Part shown: positions 16,852 through 25,723 of the stretch, piece after piece
How positions within the stretch are numbered: position 1 is the stretch's first letter
How the letters are laid out: every line of letters starts with the position of its first letter
DNA from: Candidatus Methanoperedens sp.
Lineage (GTDB): Archaea; Halobacteriota; Methanosarcinia; Methanosarcinales; Methanoperedenaceae
Assembly (NCBI GenBank): GCA_012026835.1
Contig: VEPN01000002.1
Coordinates: 99,726 to 163,725, forward strand
DNA: 64,000 nucleotides
Direction: 5' to 3'
Position numbers and translations under genes: made by a program
The notes under the pieces: model-generated
Seen by the model: only the letters and a program-made list of their open reading frames with translations
What the model was told of the DNA's origin: nothing
Databases searched by the model: none

Positions 16852-17712
16852 GTGATTTATACGGAACAACAGATAGAAGAGAAACCATCGAGAGCAGAAA
16901 TGATAGCTTTTTTGCGTGGTCATTTCCGCTACTACACAATGAACTCGTGGAACCGGGCAAAGAGTTATGCAAGGAATGTGAAAATCCATAACCTCAACCT
17001 GACAAGAGAGCAGCGGTCAAGGGCATATAACATAGTTTATGCCGAGGATGCCTACACCGAAATAAATGAACGGATAAGGATGTTTGATGAAGAGCACGAT
17101 TACAGGTATCAGGCATCGTTCAACGGCAGAAGCAACGGGTACATTGTATTGCTACAGGGTGGCAAGCAGGAAAGCGGATACCAGTCATTCTGTACCAGAT
17201 GCGGCCAGATGAACTATAAGAAAGTCGCACCAGTAGCAGCAACACCAGAAGATCACGTCAGGAATTTCATCAGAAATAAGAACTGGTGGATACCAGAGGT
17301 TTACCCGGATATAGAAGAAATAAAGGTTCACGGCCTGCCAGTTGAACGGGTCATAGAAATCGTCAAAGAAGTCAAGGCAGAGAAGACAGAGTACACACTG
17401 GACGATATATGCGGAAGATGCGATAAGCACGGACGGGTGAACTTCGATAAACCGCATATGAGAATATACACCCAGGGAACAGGCATGGATATGGACGCGG
17501 ACTTCGAGAATGATGATGAGTGGTCGTGGTCTGATCTAAAAAACAGGTATGATCTCGTCAAGTCGTTTGATAAGATGGTAGATGACTGCATTGAGATCTT
17601 CAAAGCTCTCTGTGACAGCTTCGAGGCTATTGAAGAGGAAGTGCCCTGCGTTCGCAAAGCCGTAGTTCTGAGACCGATAGAGAAAAAGGAAGATGTAGAG
17701 GCTACGGGATGA
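16852..17712 (+). CDS. Hypothetical protein with two CxxC knuckles
   Basis: A soluble protein of up to 286 residues. CTRCG near residue 118 and CGRC near 194 may form a zinc site, and an acidic patch (DMDADFENDDEW) follows. The start is uncertain. Frame analysis allows GTG 16852, but that GTG is part of GAAGGTGATTT, the sequence this element uses as a ribosome site before ATG elsewhere (18589, 22131); at the expected start position the codon is ACG, and the first ATG is at 16900. The stop overlaps the next ATG by four bases. Function unknown. Confidence 0.7.
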   Translation: MIYTEQQIEEKPSRAEMIAFLRGHFRYYTMNSWNRAKSYARNVKIHNLNLTREQRSRAYNIVYAEDAYTEINERIRMFDEEHDYRYQASFNGRSNGYIVLLQGGKQESGYQSFCTRCGQMNYKKVAPVAATPEDHVRNFIRNKNWWIPEVYPDIEEIKVHGLPVERVIEIVKEVKAEKTEYTLDDICGRCDKHGRVNFDKPHMRIYTQGTGMDMDADFENDDEWSWSDLKNRYDLVKSFDKMVDDCIEIFKALCDSFEAIEEEVPCVRKAVVLRPIEKKEDVEATG

Positions 17713-18245
17713 CAAAAAGACAGTTTGCATCAGGAGCAAAGGTGATGGTCAAAGGTACAAAAGAGACCGGCACTATCCTGGGGGTTGACAGGGAAACGAA
17801 CCGCGGATATATCGAGTATTCAGTGAGGCTCGATAATCCTGAAAGATTCCAAGTGATACCTGAGAAACAGATGTTCGAGGTAAAGGAAATCGGGGACAGA
17901 ATAGTGACGTATCCAATGCCCGGAGATCTCGTCATGATAGAAAACAGTCATGACACCCTGATAGCCAACTTCTCATACGGGATCATCGAAGGAATAATCG
18001 GTGAACCGCAAGATGAGTACCTTGTATGCTTCAATGCTTATTCAACATTCAGGGATACCAGCGTCAGCGCGTCAGGTGGCCCTGCTTACATGATCCATGC
18101 AAAGAACCTGGTTGATGCAAAAATAGCAAGGGATTGGTTCTTCTGGAAGTGGAAAGACATGCCGAGAGCAGGCGGCGGCGTGCCGTTCAAAGAGACATGC
18201 AGGATATGGTTCTTCGATGCGAGCAAGAGAGGGGGAGCGCAGTAA
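17709..18245 (+). CDS. Hypothetical protein
   Basis: A 178-residue protein starting with a beta-rich KOW/Tudor-like stretch (GAKVMVKGTKETGTILGVDRE), followed by a second mixed domain. The ATG overlaps the stop of the preceding gene. It probably binds protein or nucleic acid, but that is only suggested by the barrel-like strand pattern. Confidence 0.68.
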   Translation: MTKRQFASGAKVMVKGTKETGTILGVDRETNRGYIEYSVRLDNPERFQVIPEKQMFEVKEIGDRIVTYPMPGDLVMIENSHDTLIANFSYGIIEGIIGEPQDEYLVCFNAYSTFRDTSVSASGGPAYMIHAKNLVDAKIARDWFFWKWKDMPRAGGGVPFKETCRIWFFDASKRGGAQ

Positions 18246-18588
18246 GATAATCACAAAGAAGGAACTAAAGAAAAGAACAGTGACATGCCCCGGATGCGGT
18301 AACGTCATCGAAGTGCCAGATCCATGGATGAAATATGACATCGGGTGCAGGGAATGTGGAGAAGAGGCGAGAGTTCCGGATCTTCCTCTGACAGAATTGT
18401 TCGATGTAGATATCTGGGCAGAGAGAGACAGGCTGAGAATATGGGTAACGGATAGGCAGAAAGATAAAGTTGTCTTCGAGGTCTGGGATGACGATGCAAG
18501 GCAGCTTTTCGATGATGGATTCCTGAGACCAGGTGATGAGTTGAAGGAATCTGTATTGGAGTATTTAAAAGAAACAAAGGTGATTTAA
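18217..18588 (+). CDS. Small zinc-ribbon protein
   Basis: Up to 123 residues with the ribbon CPGCGNVIEVPDP then CRECGEE, a form seen in transcription-factor-like and adaptor zinc ribbons. The longest start, ATG 18217, lies inside the previous gene; a later start near 18240 with GGGGGAG upstream is possible but no standard codon stands there. The C-terminal half is a beta-rich domain. It abuts the next gene. Confidence 0.62.
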   Translation: MRAREGERSKIITKKELKKRTVTCPGCGNVIEVPDPWMKYDIGCRECGEEARVPDLPLTELFDVDIWAERDRLRIWVTDRQKDKVVFEVWDDDARQLFDDGFLRPGDELKESVLEYLKETKVI

Positions 18589-19161
18589 ATGGTAGGTGAA
18601 GACTCAAATATACAGAAAACGCGAACCACGGCGTTAAAAGTAATTGTGGATGAGCAGCTGGTAAATGATGTGAACAAAACCCGAGAGTTCATGTCCAAAT
18701 TGTTTGACATGCCTAAGCTCATGGAGAAGAAGGAGGTCATAAAGAGAACGTGCCTTGTCAAGAATGGAGAAAGGCAGTTCGAGGTAGCGATCGATTCTGC
18801 ATTTGCAGAGACAATGATCGCAGCCGGTCTTGACCTGTCAAAAATTCCGGGCTTCAAGGAAGTGCCAGACACGAGGTATGTTCATGAATTGTACACATCA
18901 GGATACCACATACAGAAGCTCATTGGAATAACCGATGGAACGGATATAAATTATGAATTCACAAGCAGCATGGTCAAGAACGATGTAAAGATATTCTACA
19001 TACTGTTCAGCCTGAAAACAAGTGGCAGGACGAAGACAGAGATCAAGGGGAAGCATAAAGAGAATGTTTCAAAACTCTTGCATTTCCTGAGAATGAATGC
19101 CATACCCGTGATATACGATTGTGAATGGAAGTTCACGGGGAACCGGGCATGTCAGCTGTAA
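18589..19161 (+). CDS. Hypothetical protein
   Basis: A 190-residue protein, helical at the N-terminus and basic at the C-terminus, preceded by a strong AAAGGTGATTTAA. No motif recognised. The end overlaps the following small gene by 13 bases, again consistent with translational coupling. Confidence 0.7.
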   Translation: MVGEDSNIQKTRTTALKVIVDEQLVNDVNKTREFMSKLFDMPKLMEKKEVIKRTCLVKNGERQFEVAIDSAFAETMIAAGLDLSKIPGFKEVPDTRYVHELYTSGYHIQKLIGITDGTDINYEFTSSMVKNDVKIFYILFSLKTSGRTKTEIKGKHKENVSKLLHFLRMNAIPVIYDCEWKFTGNRACQL

Positions 19162-19403
19162 AATGGAAGGTTCTTATGGCATCACCTGAACCAGAGGTCG
19201 TAATAGTGGTTGAAGGCGGCGTTGTGACAGCAGTGGCAACCAGGGGCCCAGGATTTCCGTATAGGATAATAGACATCGATGCAATCAAATGCGGAGACCG
19301 GAGTTCCGGAGAGGATTGCGAGCCAGACGCCACGGGAATAGACGTTGAAGAATATTCAAAGGACATCATAGAAGATGTAAAGAATGATACGGAGGGCAAG
19401 TAA
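19149..19403 (+). CDS. Small hypothetical acidic protein
   Basis: An 84-residue acidic protein (MSAVKWKVLMASPEPEVV). I take ATG 19149 rather than the upstream 19125 because GGGGAACC precedes it and the overlap with the prior gene is then short. No family recognised. Confidence 0.6.
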   Translation: MSAVKWKVLMASPEPEVVIVVEGGVVTAVATRGPGFPYRIIDIDAIKCGDRSSGEDCEPDATGIDVEEYSKDIIEDVKNDTEGK

Positions 19404-19405
19404 TC

Positions 19406-19846
19406 ATGGATCTCTTCATATGCAGTCATTGTGGAGCCAACCTGATCGAATGTGGAATAACAGAAGTAACAGTCGGCGGCGTCGGAAAGATGGACATCAG
19501 TTTCGCGAAGAATGGTTCCGAGAAGGAAATCAAATTTGGGGACATTGATGTACATGATTTCGATGACCAGTGGGTAGTATGTGCCTTATGCGGAGCAGAG
19601 TTACACGACAGAACGGCGATAGAGATAATCGAGGCTTTCAGGGATGGCCTTCCTCATATCAGAAATGAATGCAGCGAGTGTGGAAAAACATTCGGAGAAA
19701 ACATATGTGATGGATGCGGGATGAGAGCAGGCCAGTGTACAGGAGTCCGCGTGGATAATGACCTGTGCCAAGAATGTTGCATGGAAGAGTTCAAGTGCAC
19801 AACACTGATAAATCCAGTGGCCTTCGTAGCATCGGAGTCATCATGA
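19406..19846 (+). CDS. Hypothetical multi-zinc-finger protein
   Basis: A 146-residue protein with at least three Cys pairs: CSHCG at residue 6, CALCG near 59, and a C-terminal cluster with CSECG, CDGCG and CQECC. Zinc binding is likely. It starts two bases after the previous stop and overlaps the next start by ATGA. Function unknown. Confidence 0.7.
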   Translation: MDLFICSHCGANLIECGITEVTVGGVGKMDISFAKNGSEKEIKFGDIDVHDFDDQWVVCALCGAELHDRTAIEIIEAFRDGLPHIRNECSECGKTFGENICDGCGMRAGQCTGVRVDNDLCQECCMEEFKCTTLINPVAFVASESS

Positions 19847-20214
19847 GCAGAAAGGCTTTAATTGCGGTCGATGTCGGTGATGGGTGGGACCCTTTAATTG
19901 ATGGAGATATTCTCCAAATGCTCAAAGAGAATGAAGAAGGCAATGGCATCAAAGTAACCAGTTTATCCATGTTGAATGAAGCGTGTATAATGGATATACT
20001 TATGAGACATGGAGAATTGCTGACCTGTTTTAACTGTGGGAAGAGACTCACTGAAACAGAAGGCAGCAGGATACACAAACATGGGAAGGACAGGCTCATA
20101 GCAAAACTAATCCTTGAACCGGGTGAAGTGAACTATCCACGAGAGCCAGATATACCGGCGAGCCTTTACTTTGTGTGTGCCGAATGCTCAGGGGAGAACA
20201 CACAGACCGAATAG
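19843..20214 (+). CDS. Hypothetical protein with zinc ribbon
   Basis: A 123-residue protein (MSRKALIAVDVGDGW) with CFNCG and a C-terminal CAEC, a probable four-Cys zinc site. ATG 19843 overlaps the preceding stop, which decides the start over the longer frame from 19765. Last gene of this run of small coupled genes; a 104-base gap with a hairpin follows. Confidence 0.66.
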   Translation: MSRKALIAVDVGDGWDPLIDGDILQMLKENEEGNGIKVTSLSMLNEACIMDILMRHGELLTCFNCGKRLTETEGSRIHKHGKDRLIAKLILEPGEVNYPREPDIPASLYFVCAECSGENTQTE

Positions 20215-20230
20215 GTATTTTAGAGTAATT

Positions 20231-20276
20231 CGATAGCTGTTGTTAGATTGTTAAATTGATTGAGCTTCAGCTATCG
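20231..20276 (+). promoter_or_regulatory. Inverted repeat before the Ku-ligase operon
   Basis: CGATAGCTG (20231-20239) and CAGCTATCG (20268-20276) form a perfect 9-bp inverted repeat with a 28-base AT-rich loop. It sits between the run of small genes and ku. It may end the first transcript or bind a regulator of the repair genes. Confidence 0.45.
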
Positions 20277-20318
20277 ACAATCAAACAAAGTTAGAATAAA
20301 ATCGGAGGAATACAAGAT

Positions 20319-21119
20319 ATGACAAGAGCAGTGCTATCAGCCAACATACGGTTTGGCTTAATAAATGTAGCTGTGAAGCTGCATAAAGCGAATAAAGATG
20401 GCGATGTTCATTTTAAGAATGTCCATGCCGTATGCCACAGCCCAATTAATCAGAAGAAATGGTGCAACAAGTGCAATAAAGAAGTGTTAGCGACAGAACT
20501 CGATAAGGGATTTGTCCTGGCAAAAGACAAGATAATCGAGTTCTCGGATATAGAGCTTGAAGCCATTGCAACCGCAGAAAGCAAGCACGTAATCATAGAG
20601 AAAGCGATTGATATTGCAGAAATCCCATTAACAGCATTTGACTCGTTTTACTTCCTGCAGCCAGACAAGTACGCTGAACATGCATACTCACTCATGGCAA
20701 AGGTTCTCGCAGTAAAGAACCAGGTCTTGGTAGGGAGAATAATAATGAGAAGCAAAGAACATCTCGCAGCAATCCAGTCCTTTAACGGCGGGCTGCTTCT
20801 CTCGACTCTCCACTGGCATGATGAATTATACAGCGTGGCGCCTCTCCTGGAAGCGCTTGAAACAATCCCGGATGAAGAGTTGATACTCGCCAGTATGCTG
20901 CTTGACAGGATGCATGCTCCTTTCAACCATGAATTGTTCAAAGATACATACAGGGACAAAGTGCTTGAAGTGGTTGAGAAGAAAGCAAAAGGTGAGCTGA
21001 TAACCATCACTGAGATAAAGACAGAGATCCCGAAGCAAACTGACATGATGGCAGAGCTGAGGCGCAGTCTTGAGATCCCCTGTGCGATTCAGACGGGACA
21101 GACGGCAACGAAGGCGTAA
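20319..21119 (+). CDS. ku: Prokaryotic Ku protein (NHEJ)
   Basis: DNA-end-binding homodimer of non-homologous end joining, 266 residues, the usual size of bacterial Ku. It begins with the family signature SANIRFGLINVAVKL and shows the central beta-barrel segment HWHDELYSVAPLLE and the CNKCNKEV zinc-like loop near residue 50. GGAGGAATACAAG precedes the ATG. The ATP-dependent ligase follows 21 bases downstream, the classic two-gene NHEJ pair. Ku is uncommon in archaea, so lateral acquisition is likely. Confidence 0.94.
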   Translation: MTRAVLSANIRFGLINVAVKLHKANKDGDVHFKNVHAVCHSPINQKKWCNKCNKEVLATELDKGFVLAKDKIIEFSDIELEAIATAESKHVIIEKAIDIAEIPLTAFDSFYFLQPDKYAEHAYSLMAKVLAVKNQVLVGRIIMRSKEHLAAIQSFNGGLLLSTLHWHDELYSVAPLLEALETIPDEELILASMLLDRMHAPFNHELFKDTYRDKVLEVVEKKAKGELITITEIKTEIPKQTDMMAELRRSLEIPCAIQTGQTATKA

Positions 21120-21140
21120 GAAGGCAGGGAGGATTCAAAT

Positions 21141-22115
21141 ATGCAACAGTGCTGTCTTCCACTCGAGAAAAAGCCAAGAGAATACAACTTTGTTGAGGTT
21201 CTGCCTACAACAGAGTCGATCCTGAATAAACCAGGACTGATATTTCAGAGAAAGTTTGATGGAGTTAGCGCGGAGGTAATCGCTGAAGGTGATTTAAGGA
21301 TAGTCGGCAAGGGCATTACCAGGGGAAGGCTGAGTGATTATACCTTGAAGTTCCCTGAGCTTATGGAGGATTTAAAGAAGCTCAACCTCCCGGATGGCAC
21401 TGATTTCCTTCCTGAAATAGTGGTAATCGACAATGAAACCGGAATGGAGAACCTTTCATTAGTTCAGGCCCGGACAGGCAGAGAGAGTAATGTAAGTCTC
21501 TACTCAAAGCTGTATCCTGCGGTAATGATAATACATGACGTAGTTTCCGTTGGCCGCAGGGACGTTACAGGTGAGAATTATTTAGCAAGGGCAGACGCTC
21601 TCAAACCATTGGTGGCCGGGAAAAGCAACAAGATATTCTTTATCGGCAGCAGCACGGATGGGAGAGCAGAATGGGAACGGGTTCAGAGATTAAAGTTTGA
21701 AGGGATCATAGCCCGTGACCCGAAAGCTGCTTTAGGTCGTGGCGTCTGGAAACTCAAGAGGGAACTGAGTGAAGATGTGTTTTGTATCGGTGAATTTACT
21801 CCCTCAATATCGGATACCCTTTCGATCTTTGAATATGAGGTCGGCGGCCATAAGAAGACTGGACTCTTCGCTAACCTGGTATGTTATCAGCTGACTTCCA
21901 CAGGCAGCATATTCCATGTTTGTGATGTTGGTGGCGGCTTTTCAATGCAGGACAGGGTAGCTATCCAGAAGATGCTTGACCTCGGCCAGATATCGAAGGA
22001 TAAGCCACTGGTACTCGAAGTGAAAGCAAACGCCAGGTTCGAAGATGGCAAGAGCTCAGGCATAATACATTCTTGCGTATCCGGAATGATAAAACATGGA
22101 ACCAGTGCATTGTAA
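21141..22115 (+). CDS. ATP-dependent DNA ligase (LigD-like ligase domain)
   Basis: Seals DNA ends, presumably with the neighbouring Ku. The 324-residue protein has the adenylation motif FQRKFDGVSAEV with nucleophile Lys38, a motif III-like FLPEIVV, motif IV FEGIIAR (186-192) and motif V VWKLKR (202-207), followed by an OB-like C-terminal domain. The size matches stand-alone LigD/LigC ligase domains; no polymerase or phosphoesterase domain is fused. The next gene (718 residues) is coupled to it but is not a recognisable LigD polymerase. Confidence 0.88.
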   Translation: MQQCCLPLEKKPREYNFVEVLPTTESILNKPGLIFQRKFDGVSAEVIAEGDLRIVGKGITRGRLSDYTLKFPELMEDLKKLNLPDGTDFLPEIVVIDNETGMENLSLVQARTGRESNVSLYSKLYPAVMIIHDVVSVGRRDVTGENYLARADALKPLVAGKSNKIFFIGSSTDGRAEWERVQRLKFEGIIARDPKAALGRGVWKLKRELSEDVFCIGEFTPSISDTLSIFEYEVGGHKKTGLFANLVCYQLTSTGSIFHVCDVGGGFSMQDRVAIQKMLDLGQISKDKPLVLEVKANARFEDGKSSGIIHSCVSGMIKHGTSAL

Positions 22116-22130
22116 AAGAGGTGATTTAGG

Positions 22131-24287
22131 ATGGATATCAATGCTCTGAGAGTATTTGATGCGCTGCATAGCCTCGGTATAACCGAGGCTGAGTTCGCTG
22201 ACCTGGAGAATGAACAGAAAGCCACGGATAAGACGGGCCTGTATATCCGGTGCATAAGATCTGGCTATTTCATAGGCGTCAGCCATGACGAGAATCATAA
22301 GATATTGATAAAGGACTGCAAGAAAGAGTTTCCCACACCAGGCAGGGTTCTTTTCAAGACCCTGATAACCTTTGATGAGTTGCCAGAGGAAATATACACC
22401 CTCCATGCAATAGCTCAGTATAAGTCCCTGGATACTGATATGAAGGCCAGAGCCGATAACCTTGAAGAACTTAAAGACAGGATATGTGACAGGTTCGTTA
22501 ATAACTTCCCCAGGGAACTTGGGCGCTTCTATGACGATGTTCATTATCAGGAATTACACTCTTATGATGAACAGAAGAGAGCTTCATGGGGAGAGCTGAA
22601 GACAAAGCTCATTGACAGGCAGCTACGGGCTCTTTTCTGGCTTTTCGGTGATGATTACGATAAGTTTGAAAGAGAGGTAAAGCCGGCGCGAAAGAACATC
22701 CCCAGGATCATAAAAGTCTTCGAGAGGAATAATAGAAGGATGGCTGTTATCCAGCGCTTTGATGATTATGATAAGCGCAGAGGTGGGATGATGTATAATC
22801 CTGCCTGGTATGAGAAAGTACAGGGCAATGCATTGATGATCGCCTGCTTCAAGCCAGGCAATCCTCAATACAACTACGTGGACCTCAATAGAGAAATGTA
22901 TCTACCCAACGGCACTGACGAAACGGCTGAAATATGGCTGGGTAATGATCTCTATGAGAAGACAGAGTTTCCGGAACTGAAAGTATTGTCCAGGAGACTC
23001 TTTGCAGACAAGGAAAATAATGACGGTGCTCGTAATCGGTGGGTGCTTCTTACAGCTGATGTGTTCAACAGGAAACAAACGCTCCTAAGAATCGAAGTGA
23101 TGAGCGCAAAAAGACAGCATGAGGAAGAGGAGACAAGAAAAAAGCTGGCAAAGTCGGTAGATGACCAATTCAAAAAGGGAAAGGTTGTCAGGCAGGGCAT
23201 TACATTCACGAAGAACAGCATAGAATGTGAAGGCATCCTGGTCAAAAACGATAAGTTAGGCGGTTTCGTGATGCGTAACCAGATTCATCTCCAGATGGAA
23301 CCGGAGTTCTCAAAGATCGTTAAGGACTTCATAATCTACGCATTGAATATTCAGGCAGTCTGGAGCAACTATTCTTCAGATGTGAATTATGTATGCAATT
23401 TCACCGGTGATGAGAAAATACAGATCGGAAAAGTGAGCCTGCATATAGAGAGCAGGAAGCATAATATTTTTGTGAACGACCGCAGGATAGCGAAAAATGA
23501 CCTTGTGGATGTCATCTTCACCGCTATGTTTCACAGGAATCAGAAAGACTTCGATCAGTATCTCGCATACAGTTCAAGGGTTAATCTGGCTCTGCAAAAG
23601 GCTCTTTCAGACGGTGGAATATCATTTGAATTGAAGATAGACAAGACAAATGATAACTCACTCCCCATAAATGAAGAGAGAATGGTCCTGTCGCTCCCGT
23701 TGTTCAGGGAGAAGAACAAGAACTTCACTACAATAAACGGAGTGAATTATCAGATACAGGACTTGAACGCGTTCTTTGATATTGGAAAGGATATCAACAG
23801 CGCAAGAATAGGGTATGGAGGTGGCGGTTATCTTCAGAGGACAATCAAGCTGCTATACAGATCCATCAAGGGAATCACGCCAAAAGAGATAGGCGAGATA
23901 ATAAAGAACGGCGAGCAGGAATATACAAAGCTCCAGGAAAAGATACGCAAGGAGAACGCTGCTAGGTTAAAGAAGGCAAACGGGTTCCTGGCTGAAGCAG
24001 TGAGGCTCAGCAAGGCCAAGAAGATCAAGAATGGTTTCACAATAATCGGCAAAAGCGGGAAACCATACACCATCAACTCAGAAACCCTCGCTGTTTATGA
24101 TGTAGCGAAAGGCAGCCCGGGAAGATATGTTTGCATAGTGGATATGGGAACATCTCTTGATACGGATTGGGGCAGGAAGGATGCACTTGCGAAGCGGCTC
24201 CTGATGTTAGCACATGACCTGAAGGTAGCAGATGAGGTCCATACACTTGAATTAAGGGAGGCATTAGATTCAGGAATGGTGATATAA
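22131..24287 (+). CDS. Large hypothetical protein
   Basis: A 718-residue soluble protein preceded by AAGAGGTGATTTAGG. It shows no P-loop, nuclease or polymerase motif I recognise. A charged helical stretch near residues 320-350 (KRQHEEEETRKKLAKS) could be a coiled coil, and a Gly-rich loop (GYGGGGY) lies near 565. The position just after ku and ligase suggests a role in replication or repair of the element. Its stop overlaps the start of the homing endonuclease gene (TAATG). Confidence 0.75.
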   Translation: MDINALRVFDALHSLGITEAEFADLENEQKATDKTGLYIRCIRSGYFIGVSHDENHKILIKDCKKEFPTPGRVLFKTLITFDELPEEIYTLHAIAQYKSLDTDMKARADNLEELKDRICDRFVNNFPRELGRFYDDVHYQELHSYDEQKRASWGELKTKLIDRQLRALFWLFGDDYDKFEREVKPARKNIPRIIKVFERNNRRMAVIQRFDDYDKRRGGMMYNPAWYEKVQGNALMIACFKPGNPQYNYVDLNREMYLPNGTDETAEIWLGNDLYEKTEFPELKVLSRRLFADKENNDGARNRWVLLTADVFNRKQTLLRIEVMSAKRQHEEEETRKKLAKSVDDQFKKGKVVRQGITFTKNSIECEGILVKNDKLGGFVMRNQIHLQMEPEFSKIVKDFIIYALNIQAVWSNYSSDVNYVCNFTGDEKIQIGKVSLHIESRKHNIFVNDRRIAKNDLVDVIFTAMFHRNQKDFDQYLAYSSRVNLALQKALSDGGISFELKIDKTNDNSLPINEERMVLSLPLFREKNKNFTTINGVNYQIQDLNAFFDIGKDINSARIGYGGGGYLQRTIKLLYRSIKGITPKEIGEIIKNGEQEYTKLQEKIRKENAARLKKANGFLAEAVRLSKAKKIKNGFTIIGKSGKPYTINSETLAVYDVAKGSPGRYVCIVDMGTSLDTDWGRKDALAKRLLMLAHDLKVADEVHTLELREALDSGMVI

Positions 24288-25138
24288 TGAAGCGTAGACA
24301 TCACTCAAAAGAAGATTATGAGCAGGCGCTATTGCTCAGACAGCAAGGACTAAAACATATAGAGATTTCAAATAAGCTCGATATCAATATTCACACAATA
24401 CAGAGTTGGTTTTACTTATCTAATAAGCCGCGTTGTATTTCAGAGGCGTGGAAAAAGACATGCAAAGAAAGAGCAAGAAACTTGGGAGAACACGCCAAAA
24501 GGAGTCAGATATATTTAAAAGAGTTAACAAAACCTGAGCAAGCATATCTTTTGGGCACGTATATGGGTGATGGGAATAGCTACAGAGGCTTTGAGTTACA
24601 GGTAAAGGACATCAACTTTGCTACGTACATTGCAGAGTTAATAAGTAAGGTATCTAAAACACAAACTAAAGCAGAAAAGTACGAAAGAAAACGAGAATGG
24701 GGCATAGAACGCGGTTTTAGAGTCAGACTATCTCGATATGACCTTAAGGATTGGTTAGAGAAAGCCACTGAAAATAAAGAGAAAATACCAGCATTGAAGA
24801 CAAAACGAGAAATCTGGTGGTTTTTATCAGGATTTATAGATAGCGAGGGAAGCATAAAGAGGAATGGTAACAACAAGTTAAATACCAACGTCAGGATCGA
24901 AGTTTCGCAAAAAGGCGATCAAATATTAAAACAAATAAAGAAGGTGATTGAAAGGATTGACATACATTCGAGAGTATCAAGAGACCGAAGTGATTACTAT
25001 AAATTATATATTTATAGCAAAATAAACTTTAAAAGGCTTTTAAGAAGAGGAAACATCAGAGTTCTTTATAAAAAAGACAAGCTGGCGTTTGCAGTAAATA
25101 ATGGTAACAGGGGATTCATACGGAGGACGAGATCATGA
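24287..25138 (+). CDS. Free-standing LAGLIDADG homing endonuclease
   Basis: A 283-residue protein. The N-terminal helix-turn-helix (EISNKLDINIHTIQSWF) is followed by two LAGLIDADG helices, LLGTYMGDG (88-96) and LSGFIDSEG (180-188), whose acidic residues form the double active site. It cuts a long DNA target to spread its own gene. It lies exactly between two genes of one operon: its ATG overlaps the stop upstream and its stop overlaps the ATG of the ThiF-like gene. It is more AT-rich and Lys-rich than its neighbours, a sign of recent arrival. Confidence 0.9.
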   Translation: MKRRHHSKEDYEQALLLRQQGLKHIEISNKLDINIHTIQSWFYLSNKPRCISEAWKKTCKERARNLGEHAKRSQIYLKELTKPEQAYLLGTYMGDGNSYRGFELQVKDINFATYIAELISKVSKTQTKAEKYERKREWGIERGFRVRLSRYDLKDWLEKATENKEKIPALKTKREIWWFLSGFIDSEGSIKRNGNNKLNTNVRIEVSQKGDQILKQIKKVIERIDIHSRVSRDRSDYYKLYIYSKINFKRLLRRGNIRVLYKKDKLAFAVNNGNRGFIRRTRS

Positions 25139-25722
25139 AGTGTCTCATTCTGGGTGCCGGCGGGATAGGTTCGTTTCTGGTTGCAGAGGTCTGCAGGCTG
25201 ATTGAGATAGAGCAGATTGACCCGAATACAGAATTGTTCGTTGCAGACAATGACATGGTAGAAATGGCACAGGTAAAGTATCAGAACTTCACTTTTGAGG
25301 ATGCAGGCTTGAATAAGGCGCAGGCACTGGCAAAGAGGTTCAAGCTGGTGAGCATCACCGCGATAAAAGACAGGATAAAGTCGGAGAAGCAGCTGAAGGG
25401 CTACGACCTCATAGTTCTCTGTGTGGACAATGATCCTACAAGGGAACTTGTCATAAAATACTGCTTCTCTAAGAACGTAGACTTCCTGGATCTTCGCTCT
25501 TCCGGAAGGATAGTATCTGCATTTCCTAAACTGGAAAAAGCCAGTGATAACCTGAAGTTTATTGACAGTGACGATGCGGTCTGTTATTCCTGTCAGGACC
25601 GCAATAACCTGCTTGTGGGCAGGATTGATGAAGGGAATAAGATAGTTGCTCTTATCGGAGTTCAAATGCTGCTAAATAAGCTCCGTGGGCTGAATAACAA
25701 GGTGATCAACCTTGCGATATGA
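25135..25722 (+). CDS. ThiF/E1-like Rossmann protein
   Basis: A 195-residue protein with the nucleotide loop LGAGGIGS (6-13), the acidic end of strand 2 (FVADNDMVE), a VKYQNF segment and GLNKAQALAKRF, followed by DLIVLCVDND. These match the adenylation fold of ThiF, MoeB and E1 enzymes in short form. CYSC near residue 147 may be a zinc or catalytic pair. ThiF-like proteins with JAB-domain partners are known on plasmids (PRTRC cassettes), and RadC is in the same element. No ubiquitin-like protein is obvious, so the substrate is unknown. Confidence 0.75.
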   Translation: MKCLILGAGGIGSFLVAEVCRLIEIEQIDPNTELFVADNDMVEMAQVKYQNFTFEDAGLNKAQALAKRFKLVSITAIKDRIKSEKQLKGYDLIVLCVDNDPTRELVIKYCFSKNVDFLDLRSSGRIVSAFPKLEKASDNLKFIDSDDAVCYSCQDRNNLLVGRIDEGNKIVALIGVQMLLNKLRGLNNKVINLAI

Positions 25723-25723
25723 G

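Noticed and set aside
16749..16991. 80-codon plus-strand frame over hairpin C
   Set aside because: It runs through the hairpin repeat and into the next gene in the wrong frame.
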